Source of the DNA: Rhodopirellula halodulae
GTDB lineage: Bacteria; Planctomycetota; Planctomycetia; Pirellulales; Pirellulaceae
Direction of reading: 5' to 3'
Assembly: GCF_020966775.1 (NCBI RefSeq)
Contig: NZ_JAJKFV010000011.1
Span: 599,820 to 663,819, forward strand
Length of the DNA: 64,000 nt
The notes below the pieces were generated by a model, which saw only the letters and a list, made by a program, of their open reading frames with translations, did not search any database and was not told the origin of the DNA. Below are positions 18,837 through 27,699 of this stretch, one piece after another (the stretch's first letter is position 1; every line of letters begins with the position of its first letter). The translations under genes were made by a program, and so were the position numbers.

Positions 18837-19642
18837 TGCAGGGCACTCCGTTGCAGAGGATCGGGATGGAAGAATGCGGTGCGTTTGCTGGGGCACAAGC
18901 GGCACTGCGGGATAGATTTGGTTTCGATGAAGGTTTGCAGTTCTTCATCCGTCGCGTTTTCTGAACACGCTTGGTAGTCGCGGAAGAGTTGCCATTGCGG
19001 CAAGTCTTGTAATCGAAGTTTGGATTCGAGCTTGGCGAAGTAGGCGAGCGCAGGACATTTCCAAAGCTTGCTTTCGTGAAGCTGCGTGCATGTCTTCTGC
19101 ATGCAAACTTTGAACGCGGCGTTGGGCCGCGAGGCGAAGGGCATTGGCTTTCCGCCTTCGACCCTGTATTGACGCATCCAGCCGCGGTGCGACTGTCGAA
19201 TCTTGATGCGAATGCTGGGAAACTGTTCTCGCCAGCGCCAAACCAGGTGTTTGACTTCGCGAAAGCGTTTGACGTACTCGTCGTGCATTCCGTGTTGGCT
19301 GACTTCGAGTCGGCAATTCGTTTCGATGAGTAGTTTTGGCAACTCAGGAAACCGATGTAGAAAGAACCCGTTGGTAACGAGCATCAGGTCGCTGTCCCAA
19401 TGCTGTCTCGCAAGCTTGATGTGTTCCAATATTGCGGGGTTCAACAGAGGCTCGCCGCCGAGCAACGCGAACCGAGTCGGCTTCAGCCGATGCGACCATT
19501 TCTGGTAGTCGGCATCGGCTTGCTCGATCGTGGGCATCGCGCCGGGCAAATGATGGTCGCTGTAGTGGCTGCATTGCTGGCAGGACAGATTGCAACCGTG
19601 GGCCAAGTGATACTCAAGTGCCGGCAAGTTGTGGCGTTGCAT
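18833..19642 (-). CDS. Radical SAM protein
   Basis: 269 residues from the ATG at 19642, preceded by AAGGAGG; a longer open frame upstream is not needed. The 4Fe-4S/SAM motif is C-x3-C-x2-C in HGCNLSCQQCSHYSD near residues 15-21. It is followed by the glycine-rich LLGGEPLLNP and LMLVTNGFFL strands of the radical SAM barrel. A Cys-containing C-terminal part (ACSENATDEE, PQCRLCPSKR) could hold an auxiliary cluster. It overlaps the 3' end of a glycosyltransferase gene by 29 bases. Substrate unknown. The context suggests modification of a sugar, a peptide or the serine-rich protein. Confidence 0.85.
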   Translation of the reverse strand: MQRHNLPALEYHLAHGCNLSCQQCSHYSDHHLPGAMPTIEQADADYQKWSHRLKPTRFALLGGEPLLNPAILEHIKLARQHWDSDLMLVTNGFFLHRFPELPKLLIETNCRLEVSQHGMHDEYVKRFREVKHLVWRWREQFPSIRIKIRQSHRGWMRQYRVEGGKPMPFASRPNAAFKVCMQKTCTQLHESKLWKCPALAYFAKLESKLRLQDLPQWQLFRDYQACSENATDEELQTFIETKSIPQCRLCPSKRTAFFHPDPLQRSALQ

Positions 19643-20639
19643 TGGCGTCCTCCTTAACGCGAAGTCGAAAGCGCCGGGCGTTGACGCCAAGCTGCAACAG
19701 AAAGCGGGTTAGCACCAAGTGCGATGAACCGGTTTCCGTATGACTGCACATTCGTCGATCCAATTGGTCTAGCTCGTCTGACCACTGGCCTGTGACAATC
19801 AAGTCTGGATAGATGGCCAGCAGGTTCGCGGCGAGTTGTGGAGTGAAGATCGGTCCGATGTCATATTCAGCCGGTGGATCATTTCCCCATCGTTGAATCA
19901 ATTCTTGCGTTTCAGCATTGCCCGGAAATGGCAGCTCTGGTGGTACGCGACGTTGCCAATGACAGGCATCAATGTGAGCTTTTGAGCGACCAACAAAATG
20001 GTAGACGTAAGATTGCATGACCGGATTGATGGCCCAGGCGGCCGAGTAGATCATGCTGACGTTGAAATCGGGCGGTAAGAATTTGATGTAGCCCGGATGG
20101 TCGTTGTAAAGCTGATTGACGATCAACGACTCGTCGGTGGCTTGATCGCTGGCACCCCACGTCGGAATCAAATTCCGAATGATGCGAGCAAACATTGGCC
20201 CGTACATTTCTGTGCCGTACAGATAGAGTCCACCATTGGGATGCAGCCATGTCGGTGCCGGCCGCACACCGCATCGCTTCGCCCAAATCTCTTGCGCCCG
20301 CTGCTGCCAACCTCCATTGTCGATCCGATTATTGGCTGATTGACGCTCGGCAACCATTCCGAATTGCTTCGGGGTCAGCAGATCAAACGGCGAAGGACAG
20401 TCCGATCGGATCAACATGTCGTTGTCTAGTTGCAGCACGTGCGCCGGCCCGAACTCTTGATGCACGTGATCGCAGACAAACATCTTCTGCCAGAATGGAT
20501 GCACCGGTTGAAGGTGATCGTCAATCCAAAGCACCTCCGCGCCCCATCGTTTCGCGGCAGCCTCATAGCTTTCTCGTACGTTCTGCGATGCTCGCCGTGG
20601 TGGCAAGTCGAGGACCGCAATCACTCGTTTCATTTCCAT
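19614..20639 (-). CDS. GT-A type glycosyltransferase-like protein
   Basis: 341 residues. The DxD-like metal/nucleotide-sugar motif is in HVLQLDNDMLIRSD near residue 75. HPNGGLYLYG and DESLIVNQLY resemble acceptor-side motifs of GT8/GT-A enzymes. The start overlaps the preceding gene (stop TGA at 20630-20632), with GGAGAAAG eight bases before the ATG. It would transfer a sugar from a nucleotide sugar. Family assignment beyond GT-A fold is uncertain. It belongs to the overlapping reverse operon with the GT2 pair, the GT25 fusion and the radical SAM enzyme. Confidence 0.7.
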   Translation of the reverse strand: MEMKRVIAVLDLPPRRASQNVRESYEAAAKRWGAEVLWIDDHLQPVHPFWQKMFVCDHVHQEFGPAHVLQLDNDMLIRSDCPSPFDLLTPKQFGMVAERQSANNRIDNGGWQQRAQEIWAKRCGVRPAPTWLHPNGGLYLYGTEMYGPMFARIIRNLIPTWGASDQATDESLIVNQLYNDHPGYIKFLPPDFNVSMIYSAAWAINPVMQSYVYHFVGRSKAHIDACHWQRRVPPELPFPGNAETQELIQRWGNDPPAEYDIGPIFTPQLAANLLAIYPDLIVTGQWSDELDQLDRRMCSHTETGSSHLVLTRFLLQLGVNARRFRLRVKEDANATPQLAGT

Positions 20640-21343
20640 ACAACTTTCTCCAGTCCGTGTTTGTCCAAACCGGCTTTCAAGAACTCCGGTCGCCGTCGTT
20701 GATAGCCGGGCGGGTCGACGTGCTCATGTTTGAACGAGTGATTCAGATCGACTGCGACGTTCATGCCGGCGATCTTTGCTCGCCAAAAGAAGTCCCAGTG
20801 CTCTTCGACCTTGAGTGACTCGTCCCAGCGGATCGCTTGCAGGATGTCGCGATAGGCAACAAAGCAGTTGCCGACGTAATGGCACCAGCGAATCGAACGC
20901 CGCTGCCGGTAGCTGCCGAATGTGATCCGCAGTGTTCTGCCGTCGACACGCAACATGCGAGGACGTTCGTCGTTGTTACTGAGCGCCGCCAGCAGGTCGA
21001 GATCGTGATGCTTGTTGAGCGTCCCGATTAACACGGGAAGACGCGTTTGATTCGTCACTAGATGATCGTCATCGGCGAAGACAACGATCGGTGTGTCGCC
21101 AGAATCGAGCAGCCTGTTGCGACCGGCGGAAAGGCCGATGTCGTATTCGGCCTCGATCAGTCGATCGACCATGGCGGCTTCGTCTGGACAAACGGCCGAG
21201 AATCGCAGCTCCGGGTTGCCGTCATCGAGGACGTGGATCAGCGGACGCTTGTCGCCATAGTGGTCGTAGATGCTGCGAACGAGCGCCGCACAGCAATGCG
21301 GACGATGAATCGTCTTGATGCAGAAAGTTGCTTGATTACGCAC
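20630..21343 (-). CDS. GT2-like glycosyltransferase
   Basis: 237 residues from a GTG at 21343, chosen because AGGAGG lies 11 bases upstream and it overlaps the stop of the previous gene. The GT2 core is visible: TFCIKTIHRP at the first strand, VLDDGNPEL (nucleotide-binding Asp), AGRNRLLDS, and VVFADDDHLV (DxD). It is a paralogue of the next gene upstream, sharing FCIKTIHRP, DDG-PELRFSA and W-DES/A-LK--EHW-FF-RA. The pair arose by duplication and probably adds successive sugars. It is predicted to be cytosolic, with no membrane segment. Confidence 0.82.
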   Translation of the reverse strand: MRNQATFCIKTIHRPHCCAALVRSIYDHYGDKRPLIHVLDDGNPELRFSAVCPDEAAMVDRLIEAEYDIGLSAGRNRLLDSGDTPIVVFADDDHLVTNQTRLPVLIGTLNKHHDLDLLAALSNNDERPRMLRVDGRTLRITFGSYRQRRSIRWCHYVGNCFVAYRDILQAIRWDESLKVEEHWDFFWRAKIAGMNVAVDLNHSFKHEHVDPPGYQRRRPEFLKAGLDKHGLEKVVWK

Positions 21344-22100
21344 GGACGATTTGACCTCCTGGATAGCGCAAGGAATGGAAACCGTGTTTGCGAAGGCCCA
21401 TCGCACGGAACTTCGCTCTGCCACGCAGGTCGCGATAGCCGGTTCCGGCAACATGGGCGTGGACGACGGAGCAGTCCGTGGCGACCGCGATTTGCAGATT
21501 GGCGAGGTGACTCGCTCGGTAGAAGAACTCCCAATGCTCGTAAGTCTTCAGGGCCTCGTCCCAACGGAGCGTCGCGATTGTTTCCTTGCGAGCGAGAAAC
21601 GCGTTGCTGACCATGTCGCACCAGGCCACGGTGCCGACACGTTTCTTTTCACCGCGGTGCATCCAGATGCGTTTGCCGTTCATCAGCGGCGAAAGCATCG
21701 TGGGTCGACCGCCTCCACCTTGCCTTACTGCCAGGATGTCGAGTTCGTGAGCGGCGAAGTACTCGCAGACGCGGTCGATGTGAAAATCCGCCGTAACGAC
21801 GTGATCGTCGTCGAGCAGAAAGATGTACTCGGTCTGCGCAGCATCGATCGCCGCATTGCGTCCGACTCCGACGCCCACATCGTGCCGATCCAGGTTGATG
21901 ACCGTGCAATGCTTGGCGGTTTCGGCATACTTCGCACTGAAGCGAAGTTCCGGCCGACCGTCGTCGACAACAACAATGGTTGGGTCGGCGATTTGCTCGC
22001 GCAGCGACTGGACCAGCCGATGGCAGGACCAAGGCCGGTGAATCGTCTTGATGCAGAACGTGATGTCTGCGGTTGAGATGCTATTCAACATGGCTCTCAC
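21336..22100 (-). CDS. GT2-family glycosyltransferase
   Basis: 254 residues. The GT2 motifs are clear: ITFCIKTIHRPW, IVVVDDGRPEL, GVGRNAAIDAA, YIFLLDDDHVV (DxD), and the acceptor-helix region LKTYEHWEFFYRASH. The GTG start at 22100 overlaps the stop of the GT25-sulfotransferase gene (GTGA); an ATG three codons later is the alternative. Paralogue of the gene at 20630. It is part of the translationally coupled reverse operon that begins with phage tail genes. Confidence 0.86.
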   Translation of the reverse strand: MRAMLNSISTADITFCIKTIHRPWSCHRLVQSLREQIADPTIVVVDDGRPELRFSAKYAETAKHCTVINLDRHDVGVGVGRNAAIDAAQTEYIFLLDDDHVVTADFHIDRVCEYFAAHELDILAVRQGGGGRPTMLSPLMNGKRIWMHRGEKKRVGTVAWCDMVSNAFLARKETIATLRWDEALKTYEHWEFFYRASHLANLQIAVATDCSVVHAHVAGTGYRDLRGRAKFRAMGLRKHGFHSLRYPGGQIVRA

Positions 22101-23572
22101 CCAAACTTCCGGAGATCAGGATTGACGTGTTCGATCGCCGACTGGATTTCATCCGGAGTCGGCGTGATGCCGAGAAACTCGACCAGATTGCCAATCACTT
22201 CCTCGGGATACGTCACCAACTCGGCGAACTCGATCCGGAACACCGGCACGTCAGGATGCTCAGTGATGAAGTTGTCTCGGTGGTCACGGAGACTGCGTTG
22301 CAGAACTTCGCACTCCTCATCGTTCGCCGCGAACCATTGCCCACGATGTTTCTCGCTACGATTCTGTAGCGAGCGAATCGACGCTTCGATGTCTCGTTCG
22401 ACGGAGATGATTCGCAGTGAATCGCCCAGCCCGGCGTGAAGGTGATTCACGAAGCGACATAGATGCGGATACTTCGCTCCAGAGACCGTTTTGTCGCGGT
22501 TGGCTTCTGATTTGCGACTGACGATCCACGACTTGAGCATTTGAGTCAGTTGGTCGTCGCTAACATTCGGATCGGTAGCCGGGAAACGCATCACCTTTTC
22601 ACAAAGCTGTGCCAGCCCAACTGCCTCGCCGCCTCCGGTCGCTTCGTAGCCACCGAGTTGGTTACCCATGTGAACGCCCAGGTGATGCATCACCATTGCG
22701 ACACACGACGTGCCGGCGCGGTGCGGTCCAAGCACCGCAAAGAACGGTGCGTCCGAATGGTCAGCGTTCTTGGCGTCATTGAAGAACCGAGTCTGACTCC
22801 ACTTCCGTCCGCATATGTTGGACTTCGTCGGAAGTTGTCCAACGAGCCAGCGATCGGGCGTGTAAACCGCGATGGATTCTTTTTGGATGTTCTTACCTTG
22901 CACGAGTGCTTGGTAACGGCGCTGGATCAATCGACCGAGGTGATGGTCGATGTGATGCTTGGTGTGCCAGTCGTTCCAAGTCAAATGGCGATAGAGAGTT
23001 TTCATCGCCTCGCGTCCTCGCACCATAAACGCGTGCGTTCGATTCACGTTGTACGGACGATAGACGTGTTCGCTGACCTTATGAGGCGGGTTCTTGCCGG
23101 CGTATAAATGTTGGCCGCCGAGATACGCCATGCCCCAGTCAGCCGGCAATTCCGCAATGAACTGCTGCAGTCGTTCGCAAAAGTCATCGCCGAAACCGGC
23201 GTCGTCTTCAAAGACGACATACGAGTCGATGTGTTCGAGCAAACACTTTTCGAGAATCAGTAAGTGAGATCGGTAGCACCCCCACGCTCCGTTCCCAGCC
23301 CGCCACTGCGGGGGCGTGGCCACGCGCCGGCCGTCGATCGCGGCGAATCGTTCGGGTTCGGGGAACGGCCACGGATCGGGAAGCTGCCGCATCCAGTCAC
23401 GCAGCCGATCATCGCGTCGATCGAGGTTCATCAAGAAGCAACGTTCAACGATCGAATTCGTCCTCCGGATCGTCTTGGTCTGGTTCGGGTGCCCCTTCGG
23501 GGAACTTTCGCTCGTACTTGCGGATGGCAGTGCTGACGAGACTGCGGGCGACTTTTGCTGTAAACCTTCCAT
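22097..23572 (-). CDS. GT25 glycosyltransferase fused to a sulfotransferase-like domain
   Basis: 491 residues if started at the ATG at 23572; an ATG at 23650 is possible, and both overlap the previous gene. The N-terminal half is GT25-like: CFLMNLDRRDDR, FAAIDGR, GAWGCYRSHLLILEKC and VVFEDDAGF. The C-terminal half, from about residue 275, is sulfotransferase-like: FFAVLGPHRAGTSCVAM (PAPS 5'-phosphosulfate loop), a VERDIEASIRS segment where the 3'-phosphate motif lies, and FAELVTYPEEVIGNLVEFLGI. A single enzyme could therefore add a sugar and sulfate it. Gene context with a serine-rich virion protein points to virion decoration rather than host LPS. Start uncertain. Confidence 0.8.
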   Translation of the reverse strand: MEGLQQKSPAVSSALPSASTSESSPKGHPNQTKTIRRTNSIVERCFLMNLDRRDDRLRDWMRQLPDPWPFPEPERFAAIDGRRVATPPQWRAGNGAWGCYRSHLLILEKCLLEHIDSYVVFEDDAGFGDDFCERLQQFIAELPADWGMAYLGGQHLYAGKNPPHKVSEHVYRPYNVNRTHAFMVRGREAMKTLYRHLTWNDWHTKHHIDHHLGRLIQRRYQALVQGKNIQKESIAVYTPDRWLVGQLPTKSNICGRKWSQTRFFNDAKNADHSDAPFFAVLGPHRAGTSCVAMVMHHLGVHMGNQLGGYEATGGGEAVGLAQLCEKVMRFPATDPNVSDDQLTQMLKSWIVSRKSEANRDKTVSGAKYPHLCRFVNHLHAGLGDSLRIISVERDIEASIRSLQNRSEKHRGQWFAANDEECEVLQRSLRDHRDNFITEHPDVPVFRIEFAELVTYPEEVIGNLVEFLGITPTPDEIQSAIEHVNPDLRKFG

Positions 23573-24017
23573 GCGGGAGTCCTCTTGCTTGGGCTTCTTC
23601 GAGTAACCAATCGACGATCGTGTCAATGTTTCGGCGGCATCCATCGGCACCCCAGTCGTTCATCGTGTCGACGCGCGTTTCGCAGTTGCACGTCTCGCTC
23701 GGCTTTGCAAACCAAGCGATCATTTTCTTGAGTTCGTTGCCGGGACCAGGTCGGTAACTGCTCATCTTCAGCGTCGCCGGAATCGGGTCTTCGTCTGGCA
23801 TGTAGTTGCGAAGCAGTGTTTCCAGCTCGGTGACGTCCTGTTTGCGTCGCTTCTTGTTGACCAATGCCATGCCGATCGTGACGACGTTGATCGCGCACGG
23901 ATTGTCATTGGCCTGGCACGCGTTGCACGCGGTCGGTGTGGTTTGAACGCGACATCCGGCGAGTTGGCATGCCACTTCGCATTGGTTGTCGGGCGTTAGG
24001 TGTGGGCAATGCATCAT
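23445..24017 (-). CDS. Cys-rich phage-associated protein of unknown function
   Basis: 190 residues. The N-terminus has eight cysteines in about 40 residues (CPHL...CEVACQLAGCRV...CNACQ...PCA), a likely zinc or cluster site. A second domain (about 90-165) contains GNELKKMIAWF, CNCETR, MNDWGADGC and TIVDWLLEEAQARGLP; I recognise this arrangement as recurrent beside glycosyltransferases in phage-like islands but know no function for it. The tail is acidic. It overlaps the serine-rich gene by four bases upstream and the GT25 gene downstream. Confidence 0.7.
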   Translation of the reverse strand: MMHCPHLTPDNQCEVACQLAGCRVQTTPTACNACQANDNPCAINVVTIGMALVNKKRRKQDVTELETLLRNYMPDEDPIPATLKMSSYRPGPGNELKKMIAWFAKPSETCNCETRVDTMNDWGADGCRRNIDTIVDWLLEEAQARGLPHGRFTAKVARSLVSTAIRKYERKFPEGAPEPDQDDPEDEFDR

Positions 24018-26908
24018 GCTGTCATCCCTGCTACTGCTCCATCGAATGAACCGGACGAACTGGGTGGATCGCCGGGGTCTTCACAATCACTGCTCACCAG
24101 TTCCCAACCGCACGACCAAATCCAAGTGCTGTTGCAAGGTTCACTCGATCCGCTGCTGTCTTCGGAAGGTTCCTCGGTTGAATCGCTTTCGCTCGGCCGA
24201 TCGGAGCCGTCGCTGCTATCGGATGTACTTTCGCTGGGGCGGTCGGAACCGTCGCTGGGTGGGTCAGAGTCGGATGTTGAGTCGTTGCTTTCGGATGGTT
24301 GATCGCTGGTGCTTCCAGATGAATCGCCGACACTCGGGTCGTCGCTCGCGCTTGGCCGATCACTGTCAGAACCATCCGATCCCGAATCGCTAGTCGACCG
24401 TGAGGTTGAATGGGATCCAGAACCACTTGATGACGCTGGCGCACTGGTGGAGTCATCGCTTCGCGAGTCGCTGCCAGAATCCGATGTACTCGTTGATCGA
24501 GAGTCGGAACCAGATCCGCTGCCGCTGTCGGATGCGGAGGCACTTACGCTGCCTGAGCCTGAATCCGATCCGCTGCCTGATGCAGAACCACTTTGACTTC
24601 CGCTAGCCGAGGCACTGTCCGAGTACGATGCCGAAGCACTCGCTGAGTAACTTTCCGAGTCTGAACTGCGGTCGTTGCTTGATTCGCTCTGGGACTCGCT
24701 TGCAGATGGCGATGTGGAATCGGACGTTGATTGCGATTGGGATTCCGATTGGGACTCACTCGATACAGAATCGCTTTCGCTGCTCGTCGACGAATTCCAA
24801 CTAAACGAAGGCGCACTCTCCGATCCGGACTCGCTTCGTGATTCACTTTCGGATGTGCTCGATTCAGACTGGCTGGATTCAGATGTCGATGATTCGCTGG
24901 TTGATGAATCACTCTCGGACGCCGATGACTGCGAACTACTGGCGGACGGACTGCTGGTTGATTCGCTTGATTGCGAGGTGGACGAATCGCTCGACGAACC
25001 GGAATCGCTTGATTGCGAGTTGCTCGACGACGAATCACTCGCCGATGAACTGGACCCAGACACGCTTGGAAGACTGATCGACGTACTCGAATCACTCGAT
25101 TCGCTTGTCGATGAGTCGCTGGACTGGGAATCAAACGAACTGCCTGACGAATCACTCGATGCGGACGACGATCCATCGGAGCTTGATGAACCACTGTTGC
25201 TGGGCAGACTGGATGAGTCGCTCGACTCGCTGTTGGATGAATCGCTTGATTGGGAATTCGACGAACTGTCGGACGAACCACTCGACGCCGACGAGGAACC
25301 GTCCGAACTGGATGAACTGCTCAGGCTCGGCAAACTAGTCGATTTGCTCGAATCGCTACTCTCCGACGAATCACTTGATTGACTACTGCTGTCGCTGCTC
25401 GATGAAGACGCTGAACTGTCGCTTGAATCGCTGCTGCTGGATGCGGACGAATTAAGGGAGGAATCGCTGCTGTCGGATGACGACGAGTCTGAGGATGATT
25501 GACTACTCGACGACGACTTTGATGAAGACGACGAACTGCCGGAACTGCTGCTCGATGAGGGGCTGCTCGATGACGAACCGCTGCTTGATGAGGACGAAGA
25601 CGACGGACTGCCGGACGACGAGGAGGATGATCCGCTGCTCGACGAACTAGAACCTGAAGGACTGGTACTGGAGGAGGACAAAGAACTGCTGGAACTCGAC
25701 GACATGCTCGATGAGCTTGAGCTGCTCATGCTCGAACTACTCGACGAGCCATTGCTGCTTGATGAACTTCCCGATGACGAGGGCGATGACGAAGAACTGC
25801 TGGACGATGAATCGCTGCTAGAACTGCTACTGGAACCTGAACTCGACGAACTGCTGGAGCTTGATGAACTGCTCGAGCTACTGCTGCCATCGCAGCAACG
25901 GCAACCAATCGTCAAGTACGCCGATGTGTCTTCGTGAAAGTGGCAGACGATCTGTTGGCTCGCCAGCAGCGCGTAGTCGCACACGTTGTAAACCGAGACG
26001 GCAGGGCCAATCGGTTTCCATCCGCCATCAAATCGAAGTTCACGAGCCGTTCCCCACGACTTTGCTTTGATACGTTTTGCGGGTTTGCAGAGAAGCGTTT
26101 GCTTGGGCGGGTCGATCACCCAGGATCGCTGACCGTCGAACTGAACTTCCAAGTATTGCTTTGGCGAATCGGCGATCGGTCCGCGAATACGCTGCGCCGA
26201 GTGATTCCGAGCGGTGATTCGTACTGTGTCCCCAGCCGGATCGGTGACCGCTTCGATCTCGCCCGCTTTATCGAGTTGATAGAGGTCGCAGTCCGCACTG
26301 CCCGTCCGCATTCCTCGGCGACCAGCGATACCGCCGGTCGGAACCTCGACAAGGTAAACCGGATCAGCAGGCCGCCCGACACGAACGACTGCCCATTGGT
26401 CACCGAGTTGGTTAAGGTCACGTCGCCACAGAATCTGTGCCGATCCATCTGGTTTCGATTGCAGCGTGTCACCGGCCGATTCGCCAACGTCTGCAAACTT
26501 ATGCCAAGTCTTGACAACGTTGACTCGCGCGGCCACCACGCCATCGAACACCACGCGGCCGACCTTGTCTTCCGCGATCGGTTCGATGGCGACCCCAACG
26601 CGACCTGTGTGTTCATCCTCGGTCGGGCGCACGCACTCGATCGTTGCGTCGCGAACAAAGCGGGCCAGTTCCATTGGCCCGACGGTCGGATCGGTCAGCG
26701 GCGACTCAAAGCCGACGATTCCGCCAATCGGAACTGTGGTTGCCGATAGGTTGTGAACGCGAACGGTTGCGGCGTTTCGCAAATGCGTGCGAGGACCACC
26801 TCCGCCCGGCAGTCGATTGCGATGCGCGGCTTCGGCAGCGACAAGCAATCGGTTGTATTCAGCGGCGGTGATCGAAAACTGATCGCCTGGTTTCACGCGT
26901 CGGGTCAT
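24014..26908 (-). CDS. Giant serine-rich virion-type protein
   Basis: 964 residues. The N-terminal 340 residues are an ordered, beta-rich domain with no named family. It starts one base after the tail gene at 26908, so it is probably a baseplate or tail-tip component. From about residue 342 to 915 the chain is almost pure serine-rich repeat: first poly-Ser with Gly/Pro/Met, then Ser-Asp, then Ser-Glu/Gln/Gly alternation. It ends in a short non-repetitive tail with Cys and Trp (CNSTWIWSCGWELVSSDC). Composition resembles mucin-like or serine-rich glycoproteins. Downstream in the same operon are four glycosyltransferase-type enzymes, a sulfotransferase domain and a radical SAM enzyme, which are natural candidates for modifying it. 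Confidence 0.85.
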   Translation of the reverse strand: MTRRVKPGDQFSITAAEYNRLLVAAEAAHRNRLPGGGGPRTHLRNAATVRVHNLSATTVPIGGIVGFESPLTDPTVGPMELARFVRDATIECVRPTEDEHTGRVGVAIEPIAEDKVGRVVFDGVVAARVNVVKTWHKFADVGESAGDTLQSKPDGSAQILWRRDLNQLGDQWAVVRVGRPADPVYLVEVPTGGIAGRRGMRTGSADCDLYQLDKAGEIEAVTDPAGDTVRITARNHSAQRIRGPIADSPKQYLEVQFDGQRSWVIDPPKQTLLCKPAKRIKAKSWGTARELRFDGGWKPIGPAVSVYNVCDYALLASQQIVCHFHEDTSAYLTIGCRCCDGSSSSSSSSSSSSSSSSGSSSSSSSDSSSSSSSSSPSSSGSSSSSNGSSSSSSMSSSSSSSMSSSSSSSLSSSSTSPSGSSSSSSGSSSSSSGSPSSSSSSSSGSSSSSPSSSSSSGSSSSSSKSSSSSQSSSDSSSSDSSDSSLNSSASSSSDSSDSSASSSSSDSSSQSSDSSESSDSSKSTSLPSLSSSSSSDGSSSASSGSSDSSSNSQSSDSSNSESSDSSSLPSNSGSSSSDGSSSASSDSSGSSFDSQSSDSSTSESSDSSTSISLPSVSGSSSSASDSSSSNSQSSDSGSSSDSSTSQSSESTSSPSASSSQSSASESDSSTSESSTSESSQSESSTSESESRSESGSESAPSFSWNSSTSSESDSVSSESQSESQSQSTSDSTSPSASESQSESSNDRSSDSESYSASASASYSDSASASGSQSGSASGSGSDSGSGSVSASASDSGSGSGSDSRSTSTSDSGSDSRSDDSTSAPASSSGSGSHSTSRSTSDSGSDGSDSDRPSASDDPSVGDSSGSTSDQPSESNDSTSDSDPPSDGSDRPSESTSDSSDGSDRPSESDSTEEPSEDSSGSSEPCNSTWIWSCGWELVSSDCEDPGDPPSSSGSFDGAVAGMTA
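24163..25885 (-). repeat. Low-complexity serine-codon repeat tract
   Basis: About 1.7 kb of degenerate tandem trinucleotide/hexanucleotide DNA (GAT-GAA-CTG-like on the + strand) encoding the serine-rich region. Several frames on the opposite strand are open across it (Leu/Glu/Asp-rich), which is a by-product of the repeat. Such tracts can change length by slippage. Assembly length should be regarded with caution. Confidence 0.85.
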
Positions 26909-27699
26909 TAGCTGATCCCCAACACGTTGAAGTTTCCTCCGTGATAGACCTGTTCAACGTACGCTGCCTCAGGAACTTGCAGCACACGATCGCCGACCAC
27001 TTTCTCGCCGTGTTTTACCCATAGGTAGTCCCAACCCTGCTTGGTGATTCCGGTGATGTTGCCAACCGTCATCGCGAACTCGTTCGGACGAGCGGCGAAG
27101 TGGTAAGTTACATCGACCCAGTTCTGTTCATCCTCGCCACCTTCGCCGCCAAGAAACAACGCTTCACCGGGAGAGAAGATCGACCACGCACCCGAGTTAA
27201 CGCGGCCGGTCATCGAGACCATTGCAAGCAGATATGCCGTCGAGACGAACTCGAACTTCTTGCGAACGGAGAATTCAAACGCGGGGACGGTGATGTCGAC
27301 GCCGGCGACGCCGGAATCGCTGACGCCAATCGCTCCGTGATAGACAGGTGCCGCGATTCCCGGCGCGGAGTAGATGCCTCGAGTCTGCAATGACTGATTC
27401 AGATGGGTTGTCGCTCCCGTTGTACTGAACGAAACCGGATCGAGTTTGGTCTTGTTGATTGTGACGCTGACCAAAGCGTGCTTTTGGTTGATGTACTCCG
27501 AATCAATTTGCAGATACGGGATCAATTCCTTGTGATTTGCCTTGTAGTACTGATACAAAGCACTCGCAGCGGCGGCCGGATCGACAGCCCCGCCGTTCGT
27601 CGCAACGTAAGAGGTGAAGTCGGAGTGTAATTTTCCTCGCGACGCCTTTTCGGACAGAGCCGCAACCTCAAAGTCGTATCCACCGGTGGAGATTGACAT
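26908..27699 (-). CDS. Phage tail protein (position downstream of tape measure)
   Basis: 263 residues with no strong named motif. The sequence is beta-rich with glycine-rich loops (SPGEALFLGGEGGEDEQNW). It starts at the base where the tape-measure gene ends (27699) and touches the serine-rich gene at 26908, the usual place for a distal tail or baseplate-hub protein. The role is inferred from synteny only. Confidence 0.65.
   Translation of the reverse strand: MSISTGGYDFEVAALSEKASRGKLHSDFTSYVATNGGAVDPAAAASALYQYYKANHKELIPYLQIDSEYINQKHALVSVTINKTKLDPVSFSTTGATTHLNQSLQTRGIYSAPGIAAPVYHGAIGVSDSGVAGVDITVPAFEFSVRKKFEFVSTAYLLAMVSMTGRVNSGAWSIFSPGEALFLGGEGGEDEQNWVDVTYHFAARPNEFAMTVGNITGITKQGWDYLWVKHGEKVVGDRVLQVPEAAYVEQVYHGGNFNVLGIS

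Noticed and set aside
24309..25937. Several Leu/Asp/Glu-rich open frames opposite the serine-rich tract
   Set aside because: They are a by-product of the trinucleotide repeat; the serine-rich frame has a normal N-terminal domain, neighbours in the operon and a Cys-containing end.
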